This document shows positions 21,948 to 30,520 of a DNA stretch of 36,839 nucleotides, piece by piece (positions within the stretch are counted from its first letter, which is position 1; every line of letters begins with the position of its first letter). Source of the stretch: a virus. The notes under the pieces are model-generated. The model saw only the letters and a program-made list of their open reading frames with translations. It was not told the DNA's origin and ran no database searches. The stretch spans positions 1-36,839 of IMG/VR virus record IMGVR_UViG_3300046499_000501, one strand, 5' to 3'. Position numbers and translations under genes: made by a program.

Positions 21948-24900
21948 TTATTCAGATACAAGCATACCGCCAAAAACAGTACCTACAAATCCTACTGGAC
22001 CTCCTCCTCCTGCTCCTAAAATTCTAACCGTTGATGATCCAGTTGGAAGATATTTTTGCACTAAAGCATAGTCTCCAGCATCCAGATGAGTATAAAAATT
22101 ATTTGATTGTTGAAGAAGAACCGAAGATGATGCTGTTACAACTTGTTTCATATTTGAATAGTTAGCCCAACTAACAAGAAAATTTCTTCCTGCTGTATTT
22201 AAACGTATACTGCAATCAACAGGAGCAGGAGCTCCTAATATAAAATCATACAATACCCCAACGGTAAAATTATATAAACCAGTTACGGAAGCGGTGAATA
22301 CCGAAGTACTCGTATCAAAATCTCCACCTAAATTAAATTCAACGGCATCATATCTAACGGTACTTACTGCTGATGGTGCTGTATATGTATTAGCTAAATA
22401 TGCGGCAAATGCTGGGTTATTTCCGCCACCACCAATTGCCGATATAGTTAATGTGCTTGTTCCAGGGCTTCCTGCTACAGAGATAGTAGTTCCATCACCT
22501 CTAACATTAACATTTCCTGCTGTTGCAGAAACTGCTCCACCACTATTTCCAGTAAGACTCGTTATTACACTTCCACCACCGGCTGTTCCAAGCTGACCTG
22601 CTGAATCAATAAGAACTGGAATAGCATTGCTAATGCCGGTAGTTATACCACGAATACCTGCTATGAATGTTTTATTAACTTGTCCAGTACCAGTTCCCGT
22701 GCCCGTAGCAATACGGCACACATTTGATTCTGCAACAGTCCCAGAAGTATTTCTTCCGATACATATATTGGAACTTTCACTTGATGCATAATTAGATCCA
22801 GCACTTACTCCTAACAAAGTATTAGATGATCCTGATGTAATTCCAAATGCTGCTGATTTACCAATAGCAACGTTATTTGTTCCAGATGTTAGTGATGACA
22901 AAGAAAGGCTACCACAACCAGTATTGTTGCGGCTACTTGATTGTTGTCCAGCATTGAAGCTGCCCGAATCATAACCGACGAACGTATTTTCTGATACATA
23001 GCCACCAAAATTATGTAAGAATAATGATCCGTTTGTTCCAAAGCCATATAATCCGGTAGATGTTGTAGTACCCTTTAATGCTGTTGCAGTATTTGCATTA
23101 CCACACAGGAAATTACCTGAGCCAGTTGTTATTAAAGATCCGGCCTGTCTTCCTAAGAAAATATTAGATGATCCAGTAGTAAGAGCAAGCGCGCATTGAT
23201 AACCTAATGCAGTATTATCAGTACCTGAAAGTGTTGCATTTCCTGTACCAAAGCCTATAAGAGTATTTCTACCAACATCAGTAACTTCAAGTTGAACAGT
23301 ATCGGTAGAACCAGAGAATAATACTGTCGCACCGGCATCTTGTGTTGCATTATTCGTTATAATATTAATCGTGCCACCAGATTCTATAGCACCTCCATCA
23401 TCAGTAGTAAATACAGAAGCACCGCCACCACCGCCACCACCAAGTGCTGTCACTGTTAATGTATTGGTTCCTGGACTACCAACTATTGTTACTGTTGTTC
23501 CATCGCCAACAATATTAATATTTCCAGACGCTGGCCCCACAGCACCACCACTATTCGCAGTAAGCGTTTGTACCATAGTAGTACCACCATTACCCACAGT
23601 GCCAAATTGACCGACCGAGTTGATGAAAAGAGGAATGCCATCGTTAATAGTTGGTGTTATGCCACGAATACCAGATATAAATGCTTTGTTTAATTGAGCT
23701 GATCCCGCCCCGGTTCCAGCCCCTATACGCAATGTATTTACGTCTGCGGCAGTTCCAACAGCATTTATAGCTATATTACTTGTTTCAGTGGATACATAAG
23801 AACTTCCTGAAAGATATCCAAGAAGAACATTATATGATCCCGATGTTAATGCAGTACCAGCACCATAACCGAGCATGGCATTGTTTATTCCAGAAGTTAT
23901 AGAATTGGCAGTTAATGTACCAAGCGCCGTATTCTTTGTTCCGGTGAGCGTAGCATTACCAGAAGCCTCACCAATGAGAGTATTATCATCAGCATCACTC
24001 ACCAGCAATTGAATTGTATCAGTGGCACCAGTAAAAATAACTGATGAACCACATATTTGTGATGCGTTATCAGTAATAATATTAATAGTTCCCGCAGCAG
24101 GTGCGGCCGATCCGGTATCAGCAGCAAGCACCGTAAGCGTACCACCACCACCACCAATTGATGAAATAGTTAATGTATGTGTTCCCGGGTTACCCACTAC
24201 TGTTGCAGTCGTACCATCACCAACAATATTAATATTACCAGCAAGAGGACTCACCGCCCCCCCACTGTTCCCGGTTGCGGTAGAAACAAAAGTCGTTCCG
24301 CCAGTTCCTACAGTACCAAGTTGTCCTGTAGAACTAACAAAGAGAGGAATTCCATCGTTAACTACAGGTGTTACACCACGAATACCAGAGATAAATGCTT
24401 TATTGATTTGTCCGGTACCTGTCCCTGTTCCCGAAGCAATTCTTAATACATTTGATTCTGCGGCGGTTCCTGCTACAACACCAAGAACAATATTATTACT
24501 TTCAGCACCTACATAAGCAGATCCAGCAGTATAACCCATCAAAACGTTATGTGCTCCGGTGACTAAATCAGCTCCAGCATTGTCCCCTATAACAGTATTA
24601 TTGGTTCCTGTTGTTAATGAATTGAGGGCAGATACTCCCATTGCATTGTTCCGAGCGCCAGTAGTTAATGATTGAAGTGCTCCGGATCCAATTCCATCAT
24701 TTGATGCATCTCCAGCAGCCCCAGCGAGAGTAAAATTACCCGCATCTGTGCCAAGGAATATATTTCCACCATTAGTAGTGCTTGCATCAACGCCAGGATA
24801 ATTATGTAAAACTGTAGTGCCTACTGCACCAGCAGTTATCTCCACAAATTCCGCAGCTCCAGCAAATCCTTCCCCGCCAATCAATGTATTAGCACTATCA

Positions 24901-25646
24901 CTTATTGTTAATAAGGTCCCTGCTCCACTACCTACAATGATATTATTTGATCCGGAAGTTATTCCAGTTCCCGCAGTTCCACCAATAATGGTATTATCAT
25001 CTCCTGAAGTAAGAGCGAATGCGCTTCCTTCTCCTAACACAACATTATCACCACCTGCTATAGTAGTATTTCCGCTACCTCTACCAATGATAGTGTTATC
25101 ATTGGAATCAGTCACATTAAAGGTAACAGTATTACCAGTCGCAGAAAATGATACAGAAGATCCTGAGTTTACACTTGCAGTATCAGCTTCAATATTAAGA
25201 ACACCGGCTGCAGGAATTGCGGTACCGTCATCAGTAGGGAATGATTCCGCGGCGATTCCACCACCAACTAATGATACAGTAAGGGTATGAGTTAAAGGAT
25301 CACCAGTTATAGTTACACCAACATCATCACCAATGATATTAATATTAGAACTAGGATCAGCAGTAATTGGGCCCCCAGTATTACCAGTCAATTCATTTAA
25401 GGCACTAATTCCACCGGCTTCTAATTTAGACCAGGTAGCTAATGAGCCTTTTGAACCGACAATACCTTTGAGCGATACAAGCACCCAAAGACCTTCATCA
25501 ATTGTATTAAGCCAAAAATCTCCCAAAGACACATTATTAATATCGTATTGTGTCGGGTCTCTATCGCTAAATGTATAATCTGGTGGTTGAATTGCATTTG
25601 TTCCGACGTATGCGGTTCCTTGTTTACCGCCTAATCTATTACTCAT
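21948..25646 (-). CDS. Giant modular tail fibre with C-terminal C1q-like domain
   Basis: A 1232-aa fibre. Residues 1-75 form a short N-terminal domain (LGDFWLNTIDEGLWVLVS) shared with the 553-aa fibre, a likely virion anchor. Three repeat superunits follow (about 86-455, 456-695, 696-1026). Each has GNSGGAV..NINIVGDGTT..PGT.TLT, then PAAG..NI..DNA, then beta-roll repeats of type NTLIG..SGN..LTSGTN, and ends in FISGIRGITP..GIPLFI...GQLGTVG. A fourth half-unit leads to residues 1078-1232, which look like a C1q/TNF-type trimer head (AFAAYLANTY, FNLGGDFDTSTSVFTASVTG, LYNFTVGVLYD). Such heads bind proteins or glycans. Confidence 0.87.
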   Translation of the reverse strand: MSNRLGGKQGTAYVGTNAIQPPDYTFSDRDPTQYDINNVSLGDFWLNTIDEGLWVLVSLKGIVGSKGSLATWSKLEAGGISALNELTGNTGGPITADPSSNINIIGDDVGVTITGDPLTHTLTVSLVGGGIAAESFPTDDGTAIPAAGVLNIEADTASVNSGSSVSFSATGNTVTFNVTDSNDNTIIGRGSGNTTIAGGDNVVLGEGSAFALTSGDDNTIIGGTAGTGITSGSNNIIVGSGAGTLLTISDSANTLIGGEGFAGAAEFVEITAGAVGTTVLHNYPGVDASTTNGGNIFLGTDAGNFTLAGAAGDASNDGIGSGALQSLTTGARNNAMGVSALNSLTTGTNNTVIGDNAGADLVTGAHNVLMGYTAGSAYVGAESNNIVLGVVAGTAAESNVLRIASGTGTGTGQINKAFISGIRGVTPVVNDGIPLFVSSTGQLGTVGTGGTTFVSTATGNSGGAVSPLAGNINIVGDGTTATVVGNPGTHTLTISSIGGGGGTLTVLAADTGSAAPAAGTINIITDNASQICGSSVIFTGATDTIQLLVSDADDNTLIGEASGNATLTGTKNTALGTLTANSITSGINNAMLGYGAGTALTSGSYNVLLGYLSGSSYVSTETSNIAINAVGTAADVNTLRIGAGTGAGSAQLNKAFISGIRGITPTINDGIPLFINSVGQFGTVGNGGTTMVQTLTANSGGAVGPASGNINIVGDGTTVTIVGSPGTNTLTVTALGGGGGGGASVFTTDDGGAIESGGTINIITNNATQDAGATVLFSGSTDTVQLEVTDVGRNTLIGFGTGNATLSGTDNTALGYQCALALTTGSSNIFLGRQAGSLITTGSGNFLCGNANTATALKGTTTSTGLYGFGTNGSLFLHNFGGYVSENTFVGYDSGSFNAGQQSSSRNNTGCGSLSLSSLTSGTNNVAIGKSAAFGITSGSSNTLLGVSAGSNYASSESSNICIGRNTSGTVAESNVCRIATGTGTGTGQVNKTFIAGIRGITTGISNAIPVLIDSAGQLGTAGGGSVITSLTGNSGGAVSATAGNVNVRGDGTTISVAGSPGTSTLTISAIGGGGNNPAFAAYLANTYTAPSAVSTVRYDAVEFNLGGDFDTSTSVFTASVTGLYNFTVGVLYDFILGAPAPVDCSIRLNTAGRNFLVSWANYSNMKQVVTASSSVLLQQSNNFYTHLDAGDYALVQKYLPTGSSTVRILGAGGGGPVGFVGTVFGGMLVSE

Positions 25647-25670
25647 TATTACTCTCCCATTTAATTATTA

Positions 25671-25811
25671 TTATTGTGGGTAGTTATCGCCATTATTGAG
25701 ACTATCACTTTTTATAAGTTGAGTGCCCTCTGGTGCTTTCCAATTAGATTCTCCATCCCATATGATAACGTTAATAACTACACCGTCTTTTATAATTGCA
25801 TATCTATACAT
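25671..25811 (-). CDS. 46-aa fibre-operon accessory protein
   Basis: ATG 25811 follows ATAAGGATTCTCT, nine bases past the preceding stop. The product MYRYAIIKDGVVINVIIWDG, then ESNWKAPEGTQLI, matches a short beta motif (IIKDGVVxNVIxWDG) widely found in small phage tail-associated proteins. It may act as a fibre-tip or assembly partner; its function is not known. Confidence 0.75.
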   Translation of the reverse strand: MYRYAIIKDGVVINVIIWDGESNWKAPEGTQLIKSDSLNNGDNYPQ

Positions 25812-25820
25812 AGAGAATCC

Positions 25821-28046
25821 TTATATATATTCTATGACTATAATTTTTCCATTAGCACCATCGCCACCTTTTCCTGATGCAGTAGTAGTAATACTACCAC
25901 CACCGCCACCGCCACCACCACCAGGAAAACCACCATTTCCACCATTACCGGCGACTATTCCTGCGCTTTGTCCACCACCGCCACCACCACCTGATCCACC
26001 AGTCATAAGACCACCAGTAGTTAATGCTGGATTTCCCACCGCACCATCAATAGTGCCACCGTCAATACCACCTGCACCACCTGTTAATATTGATGTACTG
26101 AGAGGATTCTGTATAGCGCCACCATTACCAGCTTGTTGAGGAGTCACCGTATTTGCACCAGAACCTCCACCACCGCTACTAGAATTCATTATAAGTCCGG
26201 TAGAACCACCTGCGGCTGTTGGAGTATTTCCTAAGTTAATTGTTCCTGCGCCGCTAGATTGTGATGCAGCAGCAGTAGTATATCCATAACTTATTCTTCC
26301 TCCAGCAACAGCGGCAGCAGTACCTACACTACCACCATTACCACCAACAGCGACAGAAGTATTGGCAATATTTCCAAATAAAGATGAATTGCCTGGATTA
26401 CCTGGATTTCCATTGCCAGATGTCACAGCAGTGCCACCAGTACCACCAGCACCAATTGTTACCGTTTCAGAAGTATTAAAAAATGATGCAGGAGCTTCAA
26501 AAAAGAAAGCACCGCCACAACCACCGCCACTACCACCACCAGAAGTGGCAGTTGTTGCACTTCTTCCTGAACCTCCACCACCTCCGCCACTCCATCCAAT
26601 CACTGTTACAAATTTTGTATTAGCATTTTTATTCCATGTGCCAGAAGCAGTAAATGAGGTAACAATAACACTACTGGTAGCAGTACTTGTTCCAAGCTGT
26701 CCACTAGCATTCATTACTACTGCAATCGGAGTACCGCTTGGAGTTATGCCATAAACACCGGTTGCAGTAACACCACCAGATCCTGAATTTATTGTTGTTG
26801 CTGATGTAGTATTTGTACTACCTATAGTAACCGTTTTAACACCAGCACCGGTACCCACGTTTACTGTATTTGCAGTAGCATCAGTTGATATGCCTACTGT
26901 TCCCGTTCCTGAATTAGCGGTAATAACTCCATTTGTAGCAGTTAAAGTAATACCAGCGGTTCCTGATTTTATTGCAGTAACAGAGGTAGTATTTGTACTC
27001 CCTAAAGTGACCGTTTTAACTCCGGCACCAGTACCTATGTTTACTGTACTTGCCGTAGCATCCGTCGCTAATGATACCGTTCCACCATTGGCAGTGATTC
27101 CTGCAAATGTAGTAGTAATAGTATTAGCAGATCCACCAAATGATAAACCAGTTGCACCACCCGCTAAAGTGATTGCTGGACCTGTTTGTGCCCCACCGGT
27201 GTCACCAGTTATTGAAGTTATACTCGCCGCAGCAGTACCAACAGTACCAAGTTGACCATTTGAATCAATATATACAGGAATACCATTACCGCCGGCTGGC
27301 GTTATGCCACGAACTCCTGAGATAAATGATCGATTGATTTGACCTGCTCCTGATCCTGTTGCGCCACCCAACCTGAGGGTATTTGATTCTCCTATAACGC
27401 CAACACACGTGTATCCAAGACATATATTATAACTTTCACTACTGGTATAAGCAGATCCGGCAATAGATCCTAAAAGGGTATTACCTGTTCCTGTCGTAAG
27501 ATCATCACATGCAAGAGCACCCACCACTGTATTGTTCCCACCTGTTGTTAATCTTTGACATGACCCAGCTCCAAAACTAGCGTTAAAATTACCGCCTGTT
27601 AAAACTGTTAATGCCCCCTGCCCAATGCCAGTATTGCTTGTACCAGTTGTTAATACACCGTTACCAGCACCATTTCCTATAAGTGTATTAACATTAGTAT
27701 CAGTGACATTAAAAGTAACCGTACTTCCCGTTGCAGAAAATGATACTGTTGATCCTGCATTTTCTGTTGCAGTTCCCGCTACTATATTAAGTACTCCAGC
27801 AGCAGGAGTTGCTGTACCTGAATCAGCTGCTACCGATGTTACACCACTGCCTCCAACAGCTTGAAATGTTGGAAGAAATCCTGCGCCATTTGATGTTAAA
27901 ACTTGTCCAATAGTTCCAAGTCCTGCAATAGATTCAATAGCAGTCGTTGGCGTTGTTCCTCCGCATAAAACCGCAAAGGCTGTAAAAGATTCAGCTTCTG
28001 TTCCACCTTCTTCTACCGGGAGGGGAGATATTGCTTTATAAGACAT
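25821..28046 (-). CDS. Tail adhesin with polyglycine-rich C-terminal domain
   Basis: A 741-aa fibre, ATG 28046 after AAGGAGTCATT. It starts with a GGTEAESFTAFAVLCGGTTP and GTIGQVLTSNGAGFLPTFQA block, a common phage-fibre entry motif. One superunit like those of the giant fibre follows (about 70-275, ending FISGVRGITP). A repeat block then has NTVNVGTGAGVKTVTIGSTN and its relative near 335. Residues about 460-741 are a glycine-rich domain: TASGTWNKNANTKFVTVIGW, then long Gly runs (GGGGGGGSG-type) and a final strand KIIVIEYI. This is the Gly_rich type adhesin tip, like the polyglycine-helix tips of T-even gp38 proteins. Confidence 0.85.
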   Translation of the reverse strand: MSYKAISPLPVEEGGTEAESFTAFAVLCGGTTPTTAIESIAGLGTIGQVLTSNGAGFLPTFQAVGGSGVTSVAADSGTATPAAGVLNIVAGTATENAGSTVSFSATGSTVTFNVTDTNVNTLIGNGAGNGVLTTGTSNTGIGQGALTVLTGGNFNASFGAGSCQRLTTGGNNTVVGALACDDLTTGTGNTLLGSIAGSAYTSSESYNICLGYTCVGVIGESNTLRLGGATGSGAGQINRSFISGVRGITPAGGNGIPVYIDSNGQLGTVGTAAASITSITGDTGGAQTGPAITLAGGATGLSFGGSANTITTTFAGITANGGTVSLATDATASTVNIGTGAGVKTVTLGSTNTTSVTAIKSGTAGITLTATNGVITANSGTGTVGISTDATANTVNVGTGAGVKTVTIGSTNTTSATTINSGSGGVTATGVYGITPSGTPIAVVMNASGQLGTSTATSSVIVTSFTASGTWNKNANTKFVTVIGWSGGGGGGSGRSATTATSGGGSGGGCGGAFFFEAPASFFNTSETVTIGAGGTGGTAVTSGNGNPGNPGNSSLFGNIANTSVAVGGNGGSVGTAAAVAGGRISYGYTTAAASQSSGAGTINLGNTPTAAGGSTGLIMNSSSGGGGSGANTVTPQQAGNGGAIQNPLSTSILTGGAGGIDGGTIDGAVGNPALTTGGLMTGGSGGGGGGGQSAGIVAGNGGNGGFPGGGGGGGGGSITTTASGKGGDGANGKIIVIEYI

Positions 28047-28055
28047 AATGACTCC

Positions 28056-29564
28056 TTAATATACTTCATAACTAGTATTATTACCGAGTAAAGAAATAGC
28101 CTGATACGCAGAATTCATTACAAAAGTAGTAGCACCATCGATATTAACTGCACCACCGACTGTCGTAACAGTAATATTATTTATTGCTGCTGAGCCTGTT
28201 CTATCTTTTATTACAAATGTCTTACCAAGAGTTGCTGCATTAGATAGTTGAATAGTAATAGGTCCTCCAGAACAATCAACGCTCAGATATTCATCAGTAA
28301 TAAGTACAACATAAGGGCTTGTATTAACATTGGTATAGGTAAAAGTTATTGACCCAGAACCTGATATAACAATTGAATTGGCACCAGGAGTTACGGTAAT
28401 ACCACTTCCGCCAGTGATAACAGCAGTTCCAAGTTGATTGCCACTTTCAGTGACTACCGTAGCTACAGAACCTACATTGACTCCATCGATTCCAGAAATA
28501 AATGCTTGAGAAAGTTGTCCTGCTCCTCCTCCAGTTGATTGACCAATGCGTAAAATATTTGACTCAGCCGCTATTCCTATAGAACCTATTAATATATTAT
28601 TACTTTCATTAGCTCCATAATTAGTACCTGCATTAGATCCAATAATGATATTATGTTGCCCATTGCCTATTGAATTTCCTGCATTGAAACCTAAAAAAGT
28701 ATTATCTGATACATTTATTAATGAAGCACCAGCAGATCCACCAATCAGAACGTTACGAGTACCACTTGTTAATGAAGTTCCTGCGTTAACACCAATCATC
28801 ATATTATTATTTTCAAGAAATAATGATGCACCGGCATTTTCACCAATTATAATATTATTATTGCCTTCTAATAATGAAGCTGCTGCAGATCCACCAATCA
28901 TAATATTAGAAATACCTTCAAATAATGTAACCCCTGTATTATTACCAATAAAAATATTATTAGATGCTTCAAATAGTGAAGAAGCTGTATTAGTCCCAAT
29001 GGCAATATTACCAGTGCCATCAACTAGTGCAGGTCCAGTAGAAATTCCAATTAAAATATTACTAGAGGCATCTGTCATTGAATTGCCTGAACCTTCACCA
29101 ACAATAACATTCGATCTTCCGATAGTAAGAACTGATCCACAAAATTGACCTACTATGGTATTATTCGCGCCTGTTATTGTATTATTTCCCGAAAGTGAAC
29201 CAATAATAGTATTGTTATTTGTATCAGTCACATTAAGTAACACCGTATTTCCAGAACCAGAAAATGATACCGATGATCCTGCATTCAATGCTGCATTATC
29301 AGCTATAATATTAAGTATTCCAGCAGCAGGTGTTGCCGTTCCAGAATCAGTAGGAAATGAAGTTGCTCCTCCGCTACTAAGTGCTGATATTGTAAGAGTA
29401 TTTGTTCCAGGACTACCCGTTACATCTATTGTTGTGCCGTCACCAACTACATTAATATTATTTGAACCATCAGGTCCTACTGCCCCTCCGGAATTACCCG
29501 TAAGGGTCTCAACTATTGTTCCTGGTGGTAATGAAGATATGACAAATTTTCCCGCTTGACTCAT
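28056..29564 (-). CDS. Tail fibre with exact 17-residue beta-roll repeats
   Basis: A 502-aa fibre, ATG 29564 after AAAGGATATCCT. The N-terminus carries GNSGGAVGPDGSNNINVVGD and PAAGILNIIADNA, as in the other fibres. Residues 118-338 are 13 copies of a 17-residue unit beginning N(I/T/V)(I/L/M)(I/V)G, at 118, 135, 152, 169, 186, 203, 220, 237, 254, 271, 288, 305 and 322 without gaps. A diverged FISGIDGVNV end-piece follows. The C-terminal domain (about 410-502: NTSPYVVLITDEYLSVDC, then TFVIKDRTGSAAINNITVTT) is a common fibre trimer end. Confidence 0.85.
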   Translation of the reverse strand: MSQAGKFVISSLPPGTIVETLTGNSGGAVGPDGSNNINVVGDGTTIDVTGSPGTNTLTISALSSGGATSFPTDSGTATPAAGILNIIADNAALNAGSSVSFSGSGNTVLLNVTDTNNNTIIGSLSGNNTITGANNTIVGQFCGSVLTIGRSNVIVGEGSGNSMTDASSNILIGISTGPALVDGTGNIAIGTNTASSLFEASNNIFIGNNTGVTLFEGISNIMIGGSAAASLLEGNNNIIIGENAGASLFLENNNMMIGVNAGTSLTSGTRNVLIGGSAGASLINVSDNTFLGFNAGNSIGNGQHNIIIGSNAGTNYGANESNNILIGSIGIAAESNILRIGQSTGGGAGQLSQAFISGIDGVNVGSVATVVTESGNQLGTAVITGGSGITVTPGANSIVISGSGSITFTYTNVNTSPYVVLITDEYLSVDCSGGPITIQLSNAATLGKTFVIKDRTGSAAINNITVTTVGGAVNIDGATTFVMNSAYQAISLLGNNTSYEVY

Positions 29565-29574
29565 AGGATATCCT

Positions 29575-29934
29575 TTATACTTGTGAAGCGTATACTACCG
29601 TTACATATAACGTTCCTATAGTAGGAAGATTATCCGCTGCTTCTGCTTTAACATAGATTCTATCGCCTTGGGGTTGCTCGAGCAACCCACCAGAATTTGA
29701 TTTATTGGACGTATAGTCATATAAAAAGAATCCGTTTGCAGCCACTATATCGTGATCATTAATACCATCAAGAGAAACCAAAATGTTTTTATCAGTATTA
29801 TTGGTAACCTTGAGTATCCTGACTGGATTTTCAAAAGGTAATCCAACTCCTGCATAGACTCCGGAGATTCCCGAAAACAGTATACTTCTTAATGGTTCAT
29901 ACCGTGCACGCACTGAACTTGATACATTACTCAT
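29575..29934 (-). CDS. Small beta-rich virion protein, paralogue of the next gene
   Basis: A 119-aa protein, ATG 29934 after AAGGAAATAAC. Its core VRILKVTNNTDKNILVSLDG, then AANGFFLYDYTSNKS and GDRIYVKA...GTLYVTVVYA matches the pattern of the next gene (FIRIINASSAAITISYNGID, PANSVFELPSQTN, GTIVYIKG...GNIYLSGYYV), so they are old duplicates. A jelly-roll-like accessory of the tail is likely. Function unknown. Confidence 0.65.
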   Translation of the reverse strand: MSNVSSSVRARYEPLRSILFSGISGVYAGVGLPFENPVRILKVTNNTDKNILVSLDGINDHDIVAANGFFLYDYTSNKSNSGGLLEQPQGDRIYVKAEAADNLPTIGTLYVTVVYASQV

Positions 29935-29943
29935 GTTATTTCC

Positions 29944-30270
29944 TTATACGTAATAACCTGACAGATAAATATTACCAGTGCCAGCAGTACCCTTTATATA
30001 AACTATCGTGCCCTTAGAGAATAAGGCTACCTGCGCATTAGGCTGAGAGTTGGTTTGAGAAGGTAACTCAAAAACACTATTTGCTGGTATAAATTCATTA
30101 TTATCAATGCCGTTATAGCTAATAGTTATTGCCGCACTACTTGCATTAATAATGCGAATAAAGAATGGAGCATGGGTAAAACCGGAACCATTTAAAGGCG
30201 CATAAAGTGCGGTAACAGCAGACGATAAAACATTACTGAGCACGAACGATTTTACTGAGTTTTGTGCCAT
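29944..30270 (-). CDS. Small beta-rich virion protein, paralogue of its neighbour
   Basis: A 108-aa protein. ATG 30270 lies one base past the previous gene's stop region and follows AGGTGAATAAT; a GTG at 30279 is less likely. The body has the same order of strands as 29575-29934 (IRIINASS, SYNGIDNNEFIPANSVFELP, VYIKGTAGTGNIYLSGYYV). Probably a decoration or tail accessory protein. Confidence 0.65.
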   Translation of the reverse strand: MAQNSVKSFVLSNVLSSAVTALYAPLNGSGFTHAPFFIRIINASSAAITISYNGIDNNEFIPANSVFELPSQTNSQPNAQVALFSKGTIVYIKGTAGTGNIYLSGYYV

Positions 30271-30271
30271 A

Positions 30272-30490
30272 TTATTCACCTACAACTTCTGGCTCAACTG
30301 CCACTATTTCTGGTTCAGTTGCTACTGGTTTCATAGCTTGAATTGATTGTTGAGAGAGTTCATTTAATTTCTGCAATATTTCAAATGCTGAGTCAATTGC
30401 GCTTCCCCATGTTGCGCCATGTTGCATTTGAAAAGCAAAAGTAAAATCGTTTTTTTTAACTTCTAATGTGATGTATTGTTTTGTTTCCAT
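30272..30490 (-). CDS. Small unknown protein
   Basis: A 72-aa protein, ATG 30490 after AAAGGATAATTC, stopping one base before the next ATG. It begins with a beta strand (YITLEVKKNDFTFAFQMQHG), has a helix (IDSAFEILQKLNELSQQSIQ) and ends in a Pro/Glu/Val repeat (EPEIVAVEPEVVGE). No family is recognised. Belongs to the fibre operon by direction and spacing. Confidence 0.6.
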   Translation of the reverse strand: METKQYITLEVKKNDFTFAFQMQHGATWGSAIDSAFEILQKLNELSQQSIQAMKPVATEPEIVAVEPEVVGE

Positions 30491-30520
30491 GAATTATCCT
30501 TTTTAATTATTAATTTTATT

